DNA of 11,051 nucleotides, from the NCBI GenBank assembly GCA_030621685.1, contig JAUXHF010000038.1, positions 1-11,051 on the forward strand. Reading direction: 5' to 3'. The position numbers and the translations under genes are program-made. Positions 1 to 7,331 of the stretch are shown piece after piece. Below the pieces are notes generated by a model. The model worked only from the letters and a program-made list of their open reading frames with translations, was not told where the DNA came from and ran no database searches. This stretch comes from Spirochaetota bacterium. GTDB lineage: Bacteria > Spirochaetota > UBA12135 > COTS27. Numbering within the stretch: position 1 is the first letter of the stretch; each line of letters starts with the position of its first letter.

Positions 1-243
1 TTGCACAAGACTATAAGAGCACTGTTTCATTCATCAAAATTTGCTATAATAGAATTATGAAAATCGTAGGAAATTTAGTAATTTTTTTTGCTCGAATTCC
101 TTAGATACAAACGATTTGTTGTGTTTGTGCCTAAAAAACAAGAAAAATTAGACTTTTGAAGTTTTTTTGCTCTGTTTTTTTGCGCTACAAGTATAATAAA
201 ATTTAAGAAACTAAAAAACTAAAATTATCTGGAGAGATGTCTC
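1..243. other. Leader region upstream of the TRAP operon
   Basis: This AT-rich stretch contains no convincing gene. It holds two TATAAT hexamers, at 45-50 and 192-197. The second is the better placed to drive the downstream binding-protein gene. Several T-runs occur at about 79-86, 162-168 and 175-181. No tRNA, riboswitch or strong hairpin was recognised here. Confidence 0.5.
167..197 (+). promoter_or_regulatory. Candidate promoter of the TRAP operon
   Basis: A perfect TATAAT -10 hexamer sits at 192-197, about 45 bp before the start codon of the binding protein. The -35 side is poor: TTGCTC at 167-172 with a 19-bp spacer is the best match and shares only the TTG with consensus. The -10 is seen directly; its use is inferred. 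The TATAAT at 45-50 is an alternative. Confidence 0.3.
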
Positions 244-1215
244 ATGATGAAAACTAAATTCAGTTTTATCCTTATTTTGGGAGCAATGCTATTGCTTCCA
301 GCCTCTGCTTTTGCAGCCAGCACCTTTGTTACTATTGGAACTGGTGGTGTTACAGGGGTTTACTATCCTACTGGAGGAGCAATATGCCGCCTAGTAAACA
401 AAGATAGAAAGGTGCATAATATTCGTTGCTCTGTGGAAAGCACAGGTGGATCAATTTATAACCTTAATACAATAGCTGCCGGTGAATTAGATATGGGTGT
501 TGCCCAATCTGATTGGCAGTACCATGCTTACAACGGCACAAGTAAATTTGCCGATAAAGGCGCTAATAAAAAATTGCGAGCTGTTTTCTCTGTGCATGCA
601 GAGCCTTTCACCGTGGTTGCTAGAAAAGATGCGAATGTGAAAAATTTTCGTGATCTTAAAAATAAACGAGTGAATATCGGAAACCCAGGATCAGGGCAAC
701 GTGGCACAATGGAAATACTGGTAAAAGCTGTAGGCTGGGACTTTGATGTATTTAAATCAGTTTCAGAGTTAAAAGCTTCCGAACAAGCACAAGCACTTTG
801 TGATAATAAAATTGATGCCATGGTCTATACCGTAGGACATCCGTCAGCCTCTATTAAAGAAGCTACCACTTCATGTGATGGCATTATCGTAGAAGTATCT
901 GGAAGAGCTGTTAGTAAATTGGTAAAAGATAACGACTATTATCGTACTGCCGTTATAAAAGGTGGTCTTTACACAGGGAACCCTCGTGATGTAAAAACTT
1001 TTGGTGTTGGTGCTACCTTTGTAAGCTCTACCGCTACCGATGAAAATACTATTTACCAAGTAGTAAAAGCCGTTTTCGAAAACTTTGATTCTTTTAGGAA
1101 ATTTCACCCTGCTTTCGCTACACTTGAGAAAAAGCAAATGGTTAGCGATGGACTGAGTGCCCCTTTACATGCAGGTGCTAAACGATATTATAAAGAAGTT
1201 GGTTTAATAAAGTAA
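244..1215 (+). CDS. TAXI-family TRAP transporter solute-binding protein
   Basis: Periplasmic substrate-binding component of a tripartite ATP-independent transporter of the TAXI type. It catches a small organic acid or amino acid and hands it to the membrane permease encoded next. The 323-aa length is normal for the family. Residues 1-24 form a Sec signal peptide (Lys at 3 and 5, hydrophobic core, AFA cleavage before AS). The mature protein opens with the TAXI hallmark GTGGVTGVYYPTGG (32-45), followed by STGGS (66-70), AGELDMGVAQSDW (79-91) and NPGSGQRGT (147-155). Four cysteines (48, 62, 186, 211) could form two disulfides in the periplasm. The start is supported by GGAGAG at 231-236, seven bases before ATG 244; a second ATG follows at 247. 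Studied TAXI proteins bind glutamate or 2-oxoglutarate-like ligands; the ligand here cannot be read from the sequence. Family assignment is firm. Confidence 0.95.
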   Translation: MMKTKFSFILILGAMLLLPASAFAASTFVTIGTGGVTGVYYPTGGAICRLVNKDRKVHNIRCSVESTGGSIYNLNTIAAGELDMGVAQSDWQYHAYNGTSKFADKGANKKLRAVFSVHAEPFTVVARKDANVKNFRDLKNKRVNIGNPGSGQRGTMEILVKAVGWDFDVFKSVSELKASEQAQALCDNKIDAMVYTVGHPSASIKEATTSCDGIIVEVSGRAVSKLVKDNDYYRTAVIKGGLYTGNPRDVKTFGVGATFVSSTATDENTIYQVVKAVFENFDSFRKFHPAFATLEKKQMVSDGLSAPLHAGAKRYYKEVGLIK

Positions 1216-1260
1216 AAAATCTTTTTTATTTTACTAAGCCTTATAAATTTATCTAATTTT

Positions 1261-1365
1261 TATCTAATTTAGCTGACGTGACCCATGCCTAGAGTAGTCT
1301 AAAGGTTGCGTCAGGGTTGCGTCAGGGTTGCGTCAGTTAAGTTAGTCTTACATCCCCTATACTAA
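1261..1365. repeat. Hairpin-forming repeat, copy 1 (three 11-bp subrepeats)
   Basis: First copy of a repeat that recurs at 1370-1462. Its left arm, CTAATTTAGCTGACGT (1264-1279), is the inverted complement of GCGTCAGTTAAGTTAG (1330-1345) at 13 of 16 positions. Inside are three head-to-tail copies of GGTTGCGTCAG (1304-1314, 1315-1325, 1326-1336), any of which could pair with the left CTGACG. A shared tail GTCTTACATCCC follows. It resembles a small non-autonomous or REP/MITE-type element, or an operon-internal mRNA hairpin; its class is unknown to me. Confidence 0.8.
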
Positions 1366-1369
1366 TTTG

Positions 1370-1462
1370 TATCTAATTTAGCTGACGTGATCCTGCCTAG
1401 AGTGATCTAAAGGTTGCGTCAGGGTTGCGTCAGTTAAATTAGTCTTACATCCCTTATACTAA
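1370..1462. repeat. Hairpin-forming repeat, copy 2 (two 11-bp subrepeats)
   Basis: Second copy in the same orientation as 1261-1365. The arms CTAATTTAGCTGACGT (1373-1388) and GCGTCAGTTAAATTAG (1427-1442) are inverted complements at 14 of 16 positions. It has only two GGTTGCGTCAG units (1412-1422, 1423-1433), so it is 11 bp shorter than copy 1. The centre CCTAGAGTGATCTAAAGG has a small nested inverted repeat (TAGA/TCTA). The copy ends about 30 bp before the permease start. Confidence 0.8.
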
Positions 1463-1495
1463 AAAAAACAAATTCAAAACTTCGGAGTTTTTACG

Positions 1496-4051
1496 ATGAG
1501 CGACCAAGATGCCTTAATTACAGAAACAGGAAAACGAGCTTTTAGCGGTTTACAGAAAAAGATGTTTTTTGGCATTTGTGCTCTTTGGTCCTTATTCCAG
1601 TTATGGTACGCTTCACCGCTGCCTTTTATCTTTGATTTCTTAAAGCTAAATGATACAGAGGCTAGGAGCATACATTTAGCCTTTGCTATATTTTTAGTCT
1701 TTATGGCATTTCCTTTCCTTGAAAAAAAACAAACGAAAAAAGTGCCTTGGCATGACTGGATTTTAGCGGTCGCCGCTTCTTTAACTGCTTTATATATATA
1801 TATATATTATGCTGAATTAGCCGATAGATCAGGTGCTCCAATTTTATTAGATATTGTAATAGGTGTTGTTGGTCTCGTTCTGCTTTTAGAGGCTACAAGA
1901 AGAGCCTTAGGTCCCGCGCTGGTAGTGGTGGCCTTAGTATTTTTACTGTATTCATTGTTTGGTCCATACATGCCAGATGTTATCTCTCATAAGGGTGCTA
2001 GTATAACGAAGCTTGTTTCTCATCAATGGTTGACTACAGAGGGAGTCTTTGGGGTCGCCTTAGGAGTCTCTACAAGTTTTGTCTTCCTCTTTGTCTTGTT
2101 TGGTGCTTTTTTAGAACAAGCAGGAGCAGGGCTTTATTTTATCCAAGTTGCCTTTTCTTTGATGGGGCATATGCGTGGTGGCCCCGCGAAGGCTGCCGTG
2201 GTTGCCTCTGGGCTTAGCGGAATCATTTCAGGCTCCTCTATTGCCAATGTGGTAACGACAGGGAACTTCACTATCCCCTTGATGAAAAAAGTAGGTTTCC
2301 CTGATTACAAAGCTGGCGCCATAGAGGTTGCTGCCTCTACCAATGGACAGCTTATGCCACCAATTATGGGTGCTGCTGCTTTTTTGATGGTGGAGTACGT
2401 AGGTATTCCCTATATTGAAGTTATTAAACATGCTGTTTTACCAGCCGTTATATCCTATATTGCTTTGGTGTACATTGTGCATCTAGAGGCCGTGAAGGCT
2501 GGCATGAAAGGCATAAAAAAAACAAGACGTATTTCCATTTTACAAAAAATGGCAAATAGTGCTTTATTCGTTGCTCTGCTTGGAATTTTGACATTTATTG
2601 TTTATTTTGGCGTTGGTCAGTTAAAAGTTTTATTCCCAGATGGCGGAGCCGTTTGGTTTGTTATGATTGGCCTTTTAATAAGTTACTATATTCTACTAAG
2701 AGTAGCAGCCAAGCAACCAGACTTAAAAGATATTCATTTCGATGACGTTCAGCATATACCGGATTTGAAACCGACCTTACTTTCTGGTTTGTATTTTCTT
2801 TTACCACTTGTTGTCTTACTTTGGTTTATGACTGTAGAGCGTTACTCGCCGGGGCTTTCTGTTTTTTATGCGTTAATTTTGATGATTTTCATCATGCTCA
2901 CGCATCGACCTATTTTAGCCTACCTGCGTAAAAAACAAGAAGAAAAACTATCACTGAAAGAAGCTAGTATAAACGGTGGAGTTGACTTATGGCTAGGGCT
3001 TGTCAACGGTGCAAAAAATATGATAGGCATTGGCGTAGCCACGGCTACCGCTGGCATTGTTGTGGGGACTGTAACCTTAACGGGTATAGGTCAAGTCATG
3101 ATAGAGGTAGTAGAGCTTGTCTCTGGCGGCAATTTAATTTTGATGTTAATGCTTACGGCTGTTATTAGTATAATTTTAGGCATGGGACTTCCTACCACTG
3201 CGAATTATATTGTGGTGGCTACGTTGATGGCACCGGTTATCGTGGGCTTGGGCGCCCAAGGAGGGCTGGTTGTGCCGCTGATTGCTGTGCACATGTTTGT
3301 CTTTTATTTTGGTATTCTTGCCGATGACACGCCTCCTGTAGGTCTTGCCGCCTTTGCTGCAGCAGCCATATCGAAGGGCGACCCGATTAAGACGGGGATT
3401 CAGGGCTTTACCTACGATATTCGTACAGCGATTCTGCCGTTTATGTTTATCTATAATACAGAATTACTTCTTATAGGTATTGATAGTGTTTTTGCTTTAT
3501 TAATAACTATTATCAGTGCTGTCATGGCGATGCTCGTCTTTTCCGCAGCCACACAGGGCTTTTGGATTGTTAGAAGCAAATATTGGGAGACTGCCTTGCT
3601 TTTAGTCTGTGCCTTTACCTTTTTTAGACCAGACTTTTGGCTGAATCAAATTAGCCCTGAATATGAAATCCATGAACCGGGTAGCATCTATGAACTTGTT
3701 GATGAACGGAAAATTGATGACCTTAGGATTGTTGTTGAAGGCTACTCGCTGGATGGCGACCTTGTGAAGAAAACGGTCATCTTGAATTTACCTGCAGGAA
3801 CTACGGCTGAAGAGCGTATTAAAAATGTTGGTCTAGATTTAACTGTAGATACAGAGGCTGTGGCGGTTTCCTTAGTGGAATTTGACTCGGCGGCGGCAAA
3901 AGCTGGCATCGATTTTGGTTGGAGTATATTAAGCATAGAAGTCAAGGCAAACAGGATTACGAAGACTATCTTTTATATCCCTGCCATCCTGCTTTTATTC
4001 CTTGTTTACTATAACCAAAAAAGACGCCGAGAGAAAGAAGGAGAGGGCTAA
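1496..4051 (+). CDS. Fused TRAP transporter permease (4TM/12TM) with C-terminal DUF3394 domain
   Basis: Inner-membrane part of a TAXI-type TRAP transporter, in which the small (DctQ-like) and large (DctM-like) subunits are one 851-aa chain. It imports substrate delivered by the binding protein encoded upstream, driven by an ion gradient. N-terminal hydrophobic segments (about 23-160) represent the small-subunit part. The large-subunit part carries the family motifs SGSSIANVVTTG (245-256), NGQLMPP (283-289), GMGLPTTANY (562-571) and DDTPPVGLAAF (610-620). Residues about 720-820 form a soluble, PDZ-like DUF3394 domain, followed by a last membrane segment (825-839) and a basic tail. Such fusions are typical partners of TAXI proteins. 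The start has CGGAG eight bases upstream. An uninterrupted TA dinucleotide run of 17 bases (1791-1807) encodes the LYIYIYY stretch near residue 100. Family assignment is firm; the substrate is unknown. Confidence 0.95.
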   Translation: MSDQDALITETGKRAFSGLQKKMFFGICALWSLFQLWYASPLPFIFDFLKLNDTEARSIHLAFAIFLVFMAFPFLEKKQTKKVPWHDWILAVAASLTALYIYIYYAELADRSGAPILLDIVIGVVGLVLLLEATRRALGPALVVVALVFLLYSLFGPYMPDVISHKGASITKLVSHQWLTTEGVFGVALGVSTSFVFLFVLFGAFLEQAGAGLYFIQVAFSLMGHMRGGPAKAAVVASGLSGIISGSSIANVVTTGNFTIPLMKKVGFPDYKAGAIEVAASTNGQLMPPIMGAAAFLMVEYVGIPYIEVIKHAVLPAVISYIALVYIVHLEAVKAGMKGIKKTRRISILQKMANSALFVALLGILTFIVYFGVGQLKVLFPDGGAVWFVMIGLLISYYILLRVAAKQPDLKDIHFDDVQHIPDLKPTLLSGLYFLLPLVVLLWFMTVERYSPGLSVFYALILMIFIMLTHRPILAYLRKKQEEKLSLKEASINGGVDLWLGLVNGAKNMIGIGVATATAGIVVGTVTLTGIGQVMIEVVELVSGGNLILMLMLTAVISIILGMGLPTTANYIVVATLMAPVIVGLGAQGGLVVPLIAVHMFVFYFGILADDTPPVGLAAFAAAAISKGDPIKTGIQGFTYDIRTAILPFMFIYNTELLLIGIDSVFALLITIISAVMAMLVFSAATQGFWIVRSKYWETALLLVCAFTFFRPDFWLNQISPEYEIHEPGSIYELVDERKIDDLRIVVEGYSLDGDLVKKTVILNLPAGTTAEERIKNVGLDLTVDTEAVAVSLVEFDSAAAKAGIDFGWSILSIEVKANRITKTIFYIPAILLLFLVYYNQKRRREKEGEG

Positions 4052-4096
4052 GCCCCGCTCCCTCTAAGCAGTAGTTTCCACTCTAAGAGGGGAGGG

Positions 4097-5365
4097 ATGA
4101 AAGTAAGAAAGGAAGCCAGTGGTATAAAAGAATCGGCTACGCTGGCGATAAATCAATCTGCTCTGCGTTTACGTAAAAACGGGGCTACAATATATCATTA
4201 TGGCTTTGGGCAATCGCCTTTTCCTGTGCCGATGTCTTTACAGAGAGGGCTTGCAGAAAATGCTTGGCGAAAAAACTATCTACCGGGCACTGGCTTGCCA
4301 GAGTTACAGGAGGCCATAGCAGAGTATTATCGGAAAAATTTTGGCTTAGATTTCAAGAAAGAGCAGATACTCATAGGGCCCGGCTCTAAGGAATTGCTTT
4401 TCGATTTACTCTTTGTTTTGGAGGGGACTCTTATTTTGCCTGCCCCCTCTTGGGTATCGTATGAACCTCAGGCGATTTTACTGAATAAGCCTATCTACTC
4501 TTGTCCTTGTAGATACGAACATGCCTACAAGCTTCAGCCTGAAGATCTAGCCAAAGCGGCGGCATCTATATCTGGCCAGAAGTTATTATTATTGAATAGC
4601 CCCTCTAACCCGACAGGGCAGACCTACAGCGCATCAGAGCTTGAGGCTTTAGCGAAAGTGATTACTCATTATGATATTACGGTACTCTCTGATGAGATTT
4701 ATGCCGAACTTTTTTGGGGCGAGGGTATGGGTGCGAAAGACCGTGCTCCGAGCATTTTCAATTTTGCTCCTGATAATACTGTTGTGACCTCTGGGCTGAG
4801 CAAGGCGTACTCTGCTGGCGGATATCGGTTGGGTTTTTGTCATCTGCCTACTAGGAATTTATTAAAACCGATGACTGCCTTCATCAGCGAAACCTTCTCT
4901 GCGGTAAGCACGCCTACTCAATATGCAGCCCTTGCGATGTATACTGATCCAGAGTTAGCTATATATCTTAGCCAATCTAAAAAAATCTTAAAAGAGGCGT
5001 TATCGCTTGTGCATGATGCCTTATTGGCCAGCGATATTAGAGCCTTAGCGGCAACTGGAGGCTTTTACATATATGCTGATTTTAGCCTGTGGAGAGAGCC
5101 GCTAGAGCGCGCTGCTGGCATCTTCAGCTCTAGCGAGCTATGCCAGCGACTTTTAGATGAGCTTGGCATAGCCTTTCTACCTGGTGTTGATTTTGGAATG
5201 CCAGACGAGAGCCTGGGCATTCGCATTGCTGCTGTGGATTTTGATGGCAAGAAGGCCTTCTCTTCCTTAGAGCGTAGCCATGCTTCCCCCTCGGCAATTT
5301 CGCTGTTATTTTCGCCTATGCAAGAGGGCATTACCATCCTCCATACATGGCTTAAGGCACTGTAA
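4097..5365 (+). CDS. Class I/II PLP-dependent aminotransferase
   Basis: Cytoplasmic fold-type I aminotransferase that moves an amino group between an amino acid and a 2-oxo acid using pyridoxal phosphate. Length 422 aa, slightly long for the family. Visible motifs are LPGTGLPELQEAIAEYY (62-78), GPGSKEL at 94-100 (cofactor phosphate region), NSPSNPTG (167-174, Asn171), SDEIYAEL (198-205, Asp199 and Tyr202), SGLSKAYSAGGYRLGF (232-247) with the Schiff-base Lys236 and Arg244, and the substrate-carboxylate arginine in GIRIA (Arg376). All expected catalytic residues are present. The gene starts 45 bp after the permease stop with a purine-rich site (GAGGGGAGG, 4087-4095) and no visible promoter, so co-transcription is likely. 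Context suggests it acts on the amino acid or oxo acid imported by the TRAP system; that link is inference. Exact substrate class cannot be told; aspartate-like or aromatic and other subgroups remain possible. Confidence 0.9.
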   Translation: MKVRKEASGIKESATLAINQSALRLRKNGATIYHYGFGQSPFPVPMSLQRGLAENAWRKNYLPGTGLPELQEAIAEYYRKNFGLDFKKEQILIGPGSKELLFDLLFVLEGTLILPAPSWVSYEPQAILLNKPIYSCPCRYEHAYKLQPEDLAKAAASISGQKLLLLNSPSNPTGQTYSASELEALAKVITHYDITVLSDEIYAELFWGEGMGAKDRAPSIFNFAPDNTVVTSGLSKAYSAGGYRLGFCHLPTRNLLKPMTAFISETFSAVSTPTQYAALAMYTDPELAIYLSQSKKILKEALSLVHDALLASDIRALAATGGFYIYADFSLWREPLERAAGIFSSSELCQRLLDELGIAFLPGVDFGMPDESLGIRIAAVDFDGKKAFSSLERSHASPSAISLLFSPMQEGITILHTWLKAL

Positions 5366-5383
5366 ACAGAGTTCTCTTTCTCT

Positions 5384-5401
5384 GCCTTTTTAGGCGTTTT
5401 T
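5384..5401 (+). terminator. Likely rho-independent terminator of the TRAP/aminotransferase operon
   Basis: GCCT (5384-5387), a TTTT loop and AGGC (5392-5395) form a short stem, followed at once by G and a run of five T. It lies 18 bp after the aminotransferase stop. A second small pairing, CAGAG (5367-5371) with CTCTG (5380-5384), overlaps its base. The stem is only 4 bp, so strength is uncertain. Confidence 0.5.
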
Positions 5402-5417
5402 CTTGACAGGTGTCTGG

Positions 5418-5795
5418 ATGGATTTTTTGGGGCTTGCTGGCGGTATTTTTTTATTTGTAAGTAGCATAGCTTATACTATAGTTAATCTTAAAAGAACTTT
5501 AAAGAGAGGTATTTTTTATGACAGAAGAAGAAAAGAATTGGATGAAATTGGGAAACTTTCCGCTCAAGCGGAAAAGTTTTTTAGCCAAGAAGAATACTCA
5601 AAGGCAAGAGACAAAATCAGATCTCTTATTGATAAAGCAGAGGCTTTGTTGAAGGAAGTAAAAAACGAAGAGGGAAAAAAGAAAATTAATGAATTATTGT
5701 CAGGTGCTTATAATAATCTAGGTAATAGTTACGCTGAATTAGGAAAACAAAGAAGAACACAAAGCATCCAAAGCGAAATATTATCAGGAACATAA
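5418..5795 (+). CDS. Small membrane-anchored TPR-like protein, probably frameshifted
   Basis: Unrecognised gene of about 126 aa from ATG 5418; TTG at 5403 is an alternative start, and an AGG at 5408-5410 is a weak ribosome site. The N-terminus (MDFLGLAGGIFLFVSSIAYT) is one transmembrane segment followed by a basic stretch (LKRTLKRG). The rest is helical and charged. SAQAEKFFSQEEYSKA and GAYNNLGNSYAELG resemble tetratricopeptide-repeat helices. After ELG the reading frame loses its character and stops at 5795. The +1 frame from about 5746 continues with NKEEHKASKAKYYQEHKELE and ends at TGA 5851-5853, which looks like the natural continuation of the last TPR helix. A one-base indel in the AAAAC run near 5744-5748 is the likely cause. 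It may therefore be a pseudogene. No function can be assigned. Confidence 0.5.
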   Translation: MDFLGLAGGIFLFVSSIAYTIVNLKRTLKRGIFYDRRRKELDEIGKLSAQAEKFFSQEEYSKARDKIRSLIDKAEALLKEVKNEEGKKKINELLSGAYNNLGNSYAELGKQRRTQSIQSEILSGT

Positions 5796-5884
5796 GGAAC
5801 TGGAACTCCTAAAAAAACCTACAGAAAAACAGAAAATATTAATTGGGAAATGAGCAGGAATACTTTAAAAAAGGAATTGGTAAA

Positions 5885-6166
5885 GTGAATATTGACGAGA
5901 GCATAGAACTGATAATTGAGAGAAAACTTCTACCTTTGGCGGAGCAGATAGCGGAGCTGAAAGAGATTATAGAGAATGAAAAGCCTCGTTACGAGAAATA
6001 TTTCTCGGCCAAGCAGCTGGCTGAAATACTGCCCTACAGCCCCGAGAGGATACGCCAGCTTTATCACGAAAGCGTTTTCCCTGGCTATCAGGTGGAGGGT
6101 CGCATATTTTTCAAATACAGCGAAATAGAAAAAGTTTTACAGGAAAAAGGGAAGCCATTACAATAG
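5885..6166 (+). CDS. Small helix-turn-helix protein, excisionase/MerR-like fold
   Basis: A 93-aa protein if started at GTG 5885, which has AAGGA nine bases upstream; TTG 5843 is a longer, less well supported start. The first 35 residues are an acidic/basic amphipathic helix (IDESIELIIERKLLPLAE...). The C-terminal half reads FSAKQLAEILPYSPERIRQL followed by FPGYQVEGRIFFKYSEIEKVL. This is the pattern of the HTH_17/excisionase-like winged-helix group: a short HTH, then a wing and a GR.FF...EIE strand-helix. Small proteins of this type often accompany tyrosine integrases as directionality factors or regulators, and a broken integrase gene lies 44 bp downstream. The role is inferred from fold and position. 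It seems intact, unlike its neighbours. Confidence 0.6.
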   Translation: MNIDESIELIIERKLLPLAEQIAELKEIIENEKPRYEKYFSAKQLAEILPYSPERIRQLYHESVFPGYQVEGRIFFKYSEIEKVLQEKGKPLQ

Positions 6167-6210
6167 TGGCTGACTAGCACGGTTTTTGTAAGAAATTTCG
6201 GAGGCGAAAT

Positions 6211-7308
6211 ATGAGTTACAAAATTGTGAAAAAACAGAAACCGCTTTGTGTCTATGATTTTTATATCAGGCACGAGGGGGAAAGACACCGCCGGCGGCTG
6301 AAATGTCCGCCTATGGATGGCTACAACCTTGTACAACAAGTGGCTGCAGCAGATCTTCAAGGGCGCGAGTTCAAAGGGCAGGCGCATAAGCTTATGCTAT
6401 ACCAGTTCCTTGATACTTACCTAGCGTGGCTGCCTACCAATAAAAGCAAGAAACAAGTACAAATTGAGGGCTATCATATAGCCATTACTGAAGAAGTTTA
6501 TTCCTAAGAATATCAGTTTAAAAAACTTTACTCAGAAGGAATGCCTTAGCATTTTTGGAATGGTACCGCTACAATTCTGTTAGCAAAAAGGGGCTTACGA
6601 ATACTTCTTTGAATAGAGCTGTGAGTACCTTTGGCTTTGCTTTTGGGAAATGGGCCAGTGATAGAGGAGATGCTTGAGGTCAATCCTTTTGCTGGGCTAA
6701 ACCAAAAAGAAGAGACTAGAGAGCTGATGATACTGCTTGAGCCCAAACAGGTAGAAGAGCTATTTTCTGTTTGTAAGTACGAACACCAGAGGCTTTTTCT
6801 GCTGTTGGCTTTGACAATGGGTATGAGGCACGGCGAGCTGCTTTCGCTTAAATGGCAGGATATTTTTCTAGATAAGGGATTTATTCGGCTACGCGCTGAA
6901 AACACGAAGGCTAGGAAAACTCGTATCCTGCCGCTTATTCCATTCGTAGTGGAATATCTTAAGCGGTATAAGCGTGATAGTGAGTATGTTATTGCTTTCT
7001 TAGGGAAGCTTATAGTTACTTTTCGGAAGGAGTTGGCAGAACATAAAGAGCCGGAGAGCCGGCTTAGCTGGGATGCCTCAGAGCTTCGTATCCACGACCT
7101 GCGGCATAACACTGCGCTTACGCTGTAAAACACTTTGGCCTGCCTATGTGCCTCATTCAGAAGCTACCCCGGGCATTCATCGAGCAAGATGACGCAGCGT
7201 TATTCTGTGATTGATGATAAGACTTTTATAGCCGAGATGCAGAAAACGGATATGCTTTTTCGGAGCAACTTGTCCAACATATGTCGAGCGGCCTCGGAAA
7301 ACGCTTAA
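6211..7308 (+). pseudogene. Tyrosine recombinase (phage/island integrase), frameshifted remnant
   Basis: Remnant of a site-specific recombinase of about 366 aa. It begins at ATG 6211 with a good ribosome site (GGAGG 6200-6204), and MSYKIVKKQKPLCVYDFYIRH looks like an integrase N-terminal domain. The product then runs through several frames: first frame to about 6505; second frame about 6509-6553 (NISLKNFTQKECLSIF); third frame about 6552-6674 (LEWYRYNSVSKKG...KWASDRGDA); first frame again from 6676 (EVNPFAGLNQ) to the stop at 7126-7128; a shifted piece 7128-7169 (KHFGLPMCLIQKL); and the first frame from 7171 (GHSSSKMTQRYSVIDDK) to TAA 7306-7308. The catalytic set is still legible: Arg in GMRHGE (6826-6828), Lys in NTKARK (6907-6909), His-x-x-Arg in HDLRH (7093-7104), His in GHSS (7174-7176) and Tyr in QRYSV (7201-7203). 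Neighbouring genes are intact, so decay is more likely than general sequencing error. It ends 23 bp before the ssrA 3' end. Confidence 0.85.
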
Positions 7309-7331
7309 AACGCTAGTGTTTTTAAAGAAAG

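Larger units (their letters stand above)
1216..1495. other. Intergenic spacer within the TRAP operon, filled by repeats
   Basis: The 280 bp between binding protein and permease contain no ORF. Almost all of the space is taken by two direct copies of a hairpin-forming repeat (1261-1365 and 1370-1462), listed separately. A weak A/T-only inverted repeat follows the stop codon at about 1211-1235. The permease ribosome-binding site is CGGAG at 1483-1487, eight bases before ATG 1496. Confidence 0.6.

Noticed and set aside
57..104. Tiny ORF of 15 codons (MKIVGNLVIFFARIP) before the TRAP operon
   Set aside because: No ribosome-binding site, no attenuator-like codon run, and followed by no clear hairpin; likely chance.
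1211..1235. A/T inverted repeat after the binding-protein stop as a terminator
   Set aside because: The stem is almost only A-T pairs with mismatches and no separate T-run, so it cannot be supported as a terminator.
1261..1462. Repeat pair as a CRISPR array
   Set aside because: Only two long copies with nested 11-bp units and no unique spacers of regular size; no cas genes nearby.
6546..7133. Minus-strand ORF of 195 codons opposite the integrase remnant
   Set aside because: Ser/Arg-rich with no recognisable domain, while the plus strand carries clear recombinase motifs across the same region.
7307..7322. Near-palindrome AAAACGCTAGTGTTTT between the integrase remnant and ssrA as a bidirectional terminator
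   Set aside because: The stem is five weak pairs with a six-base loop and no G-C core; also an AAAACGCT direct repeat at 7298-7314 explains part of it.
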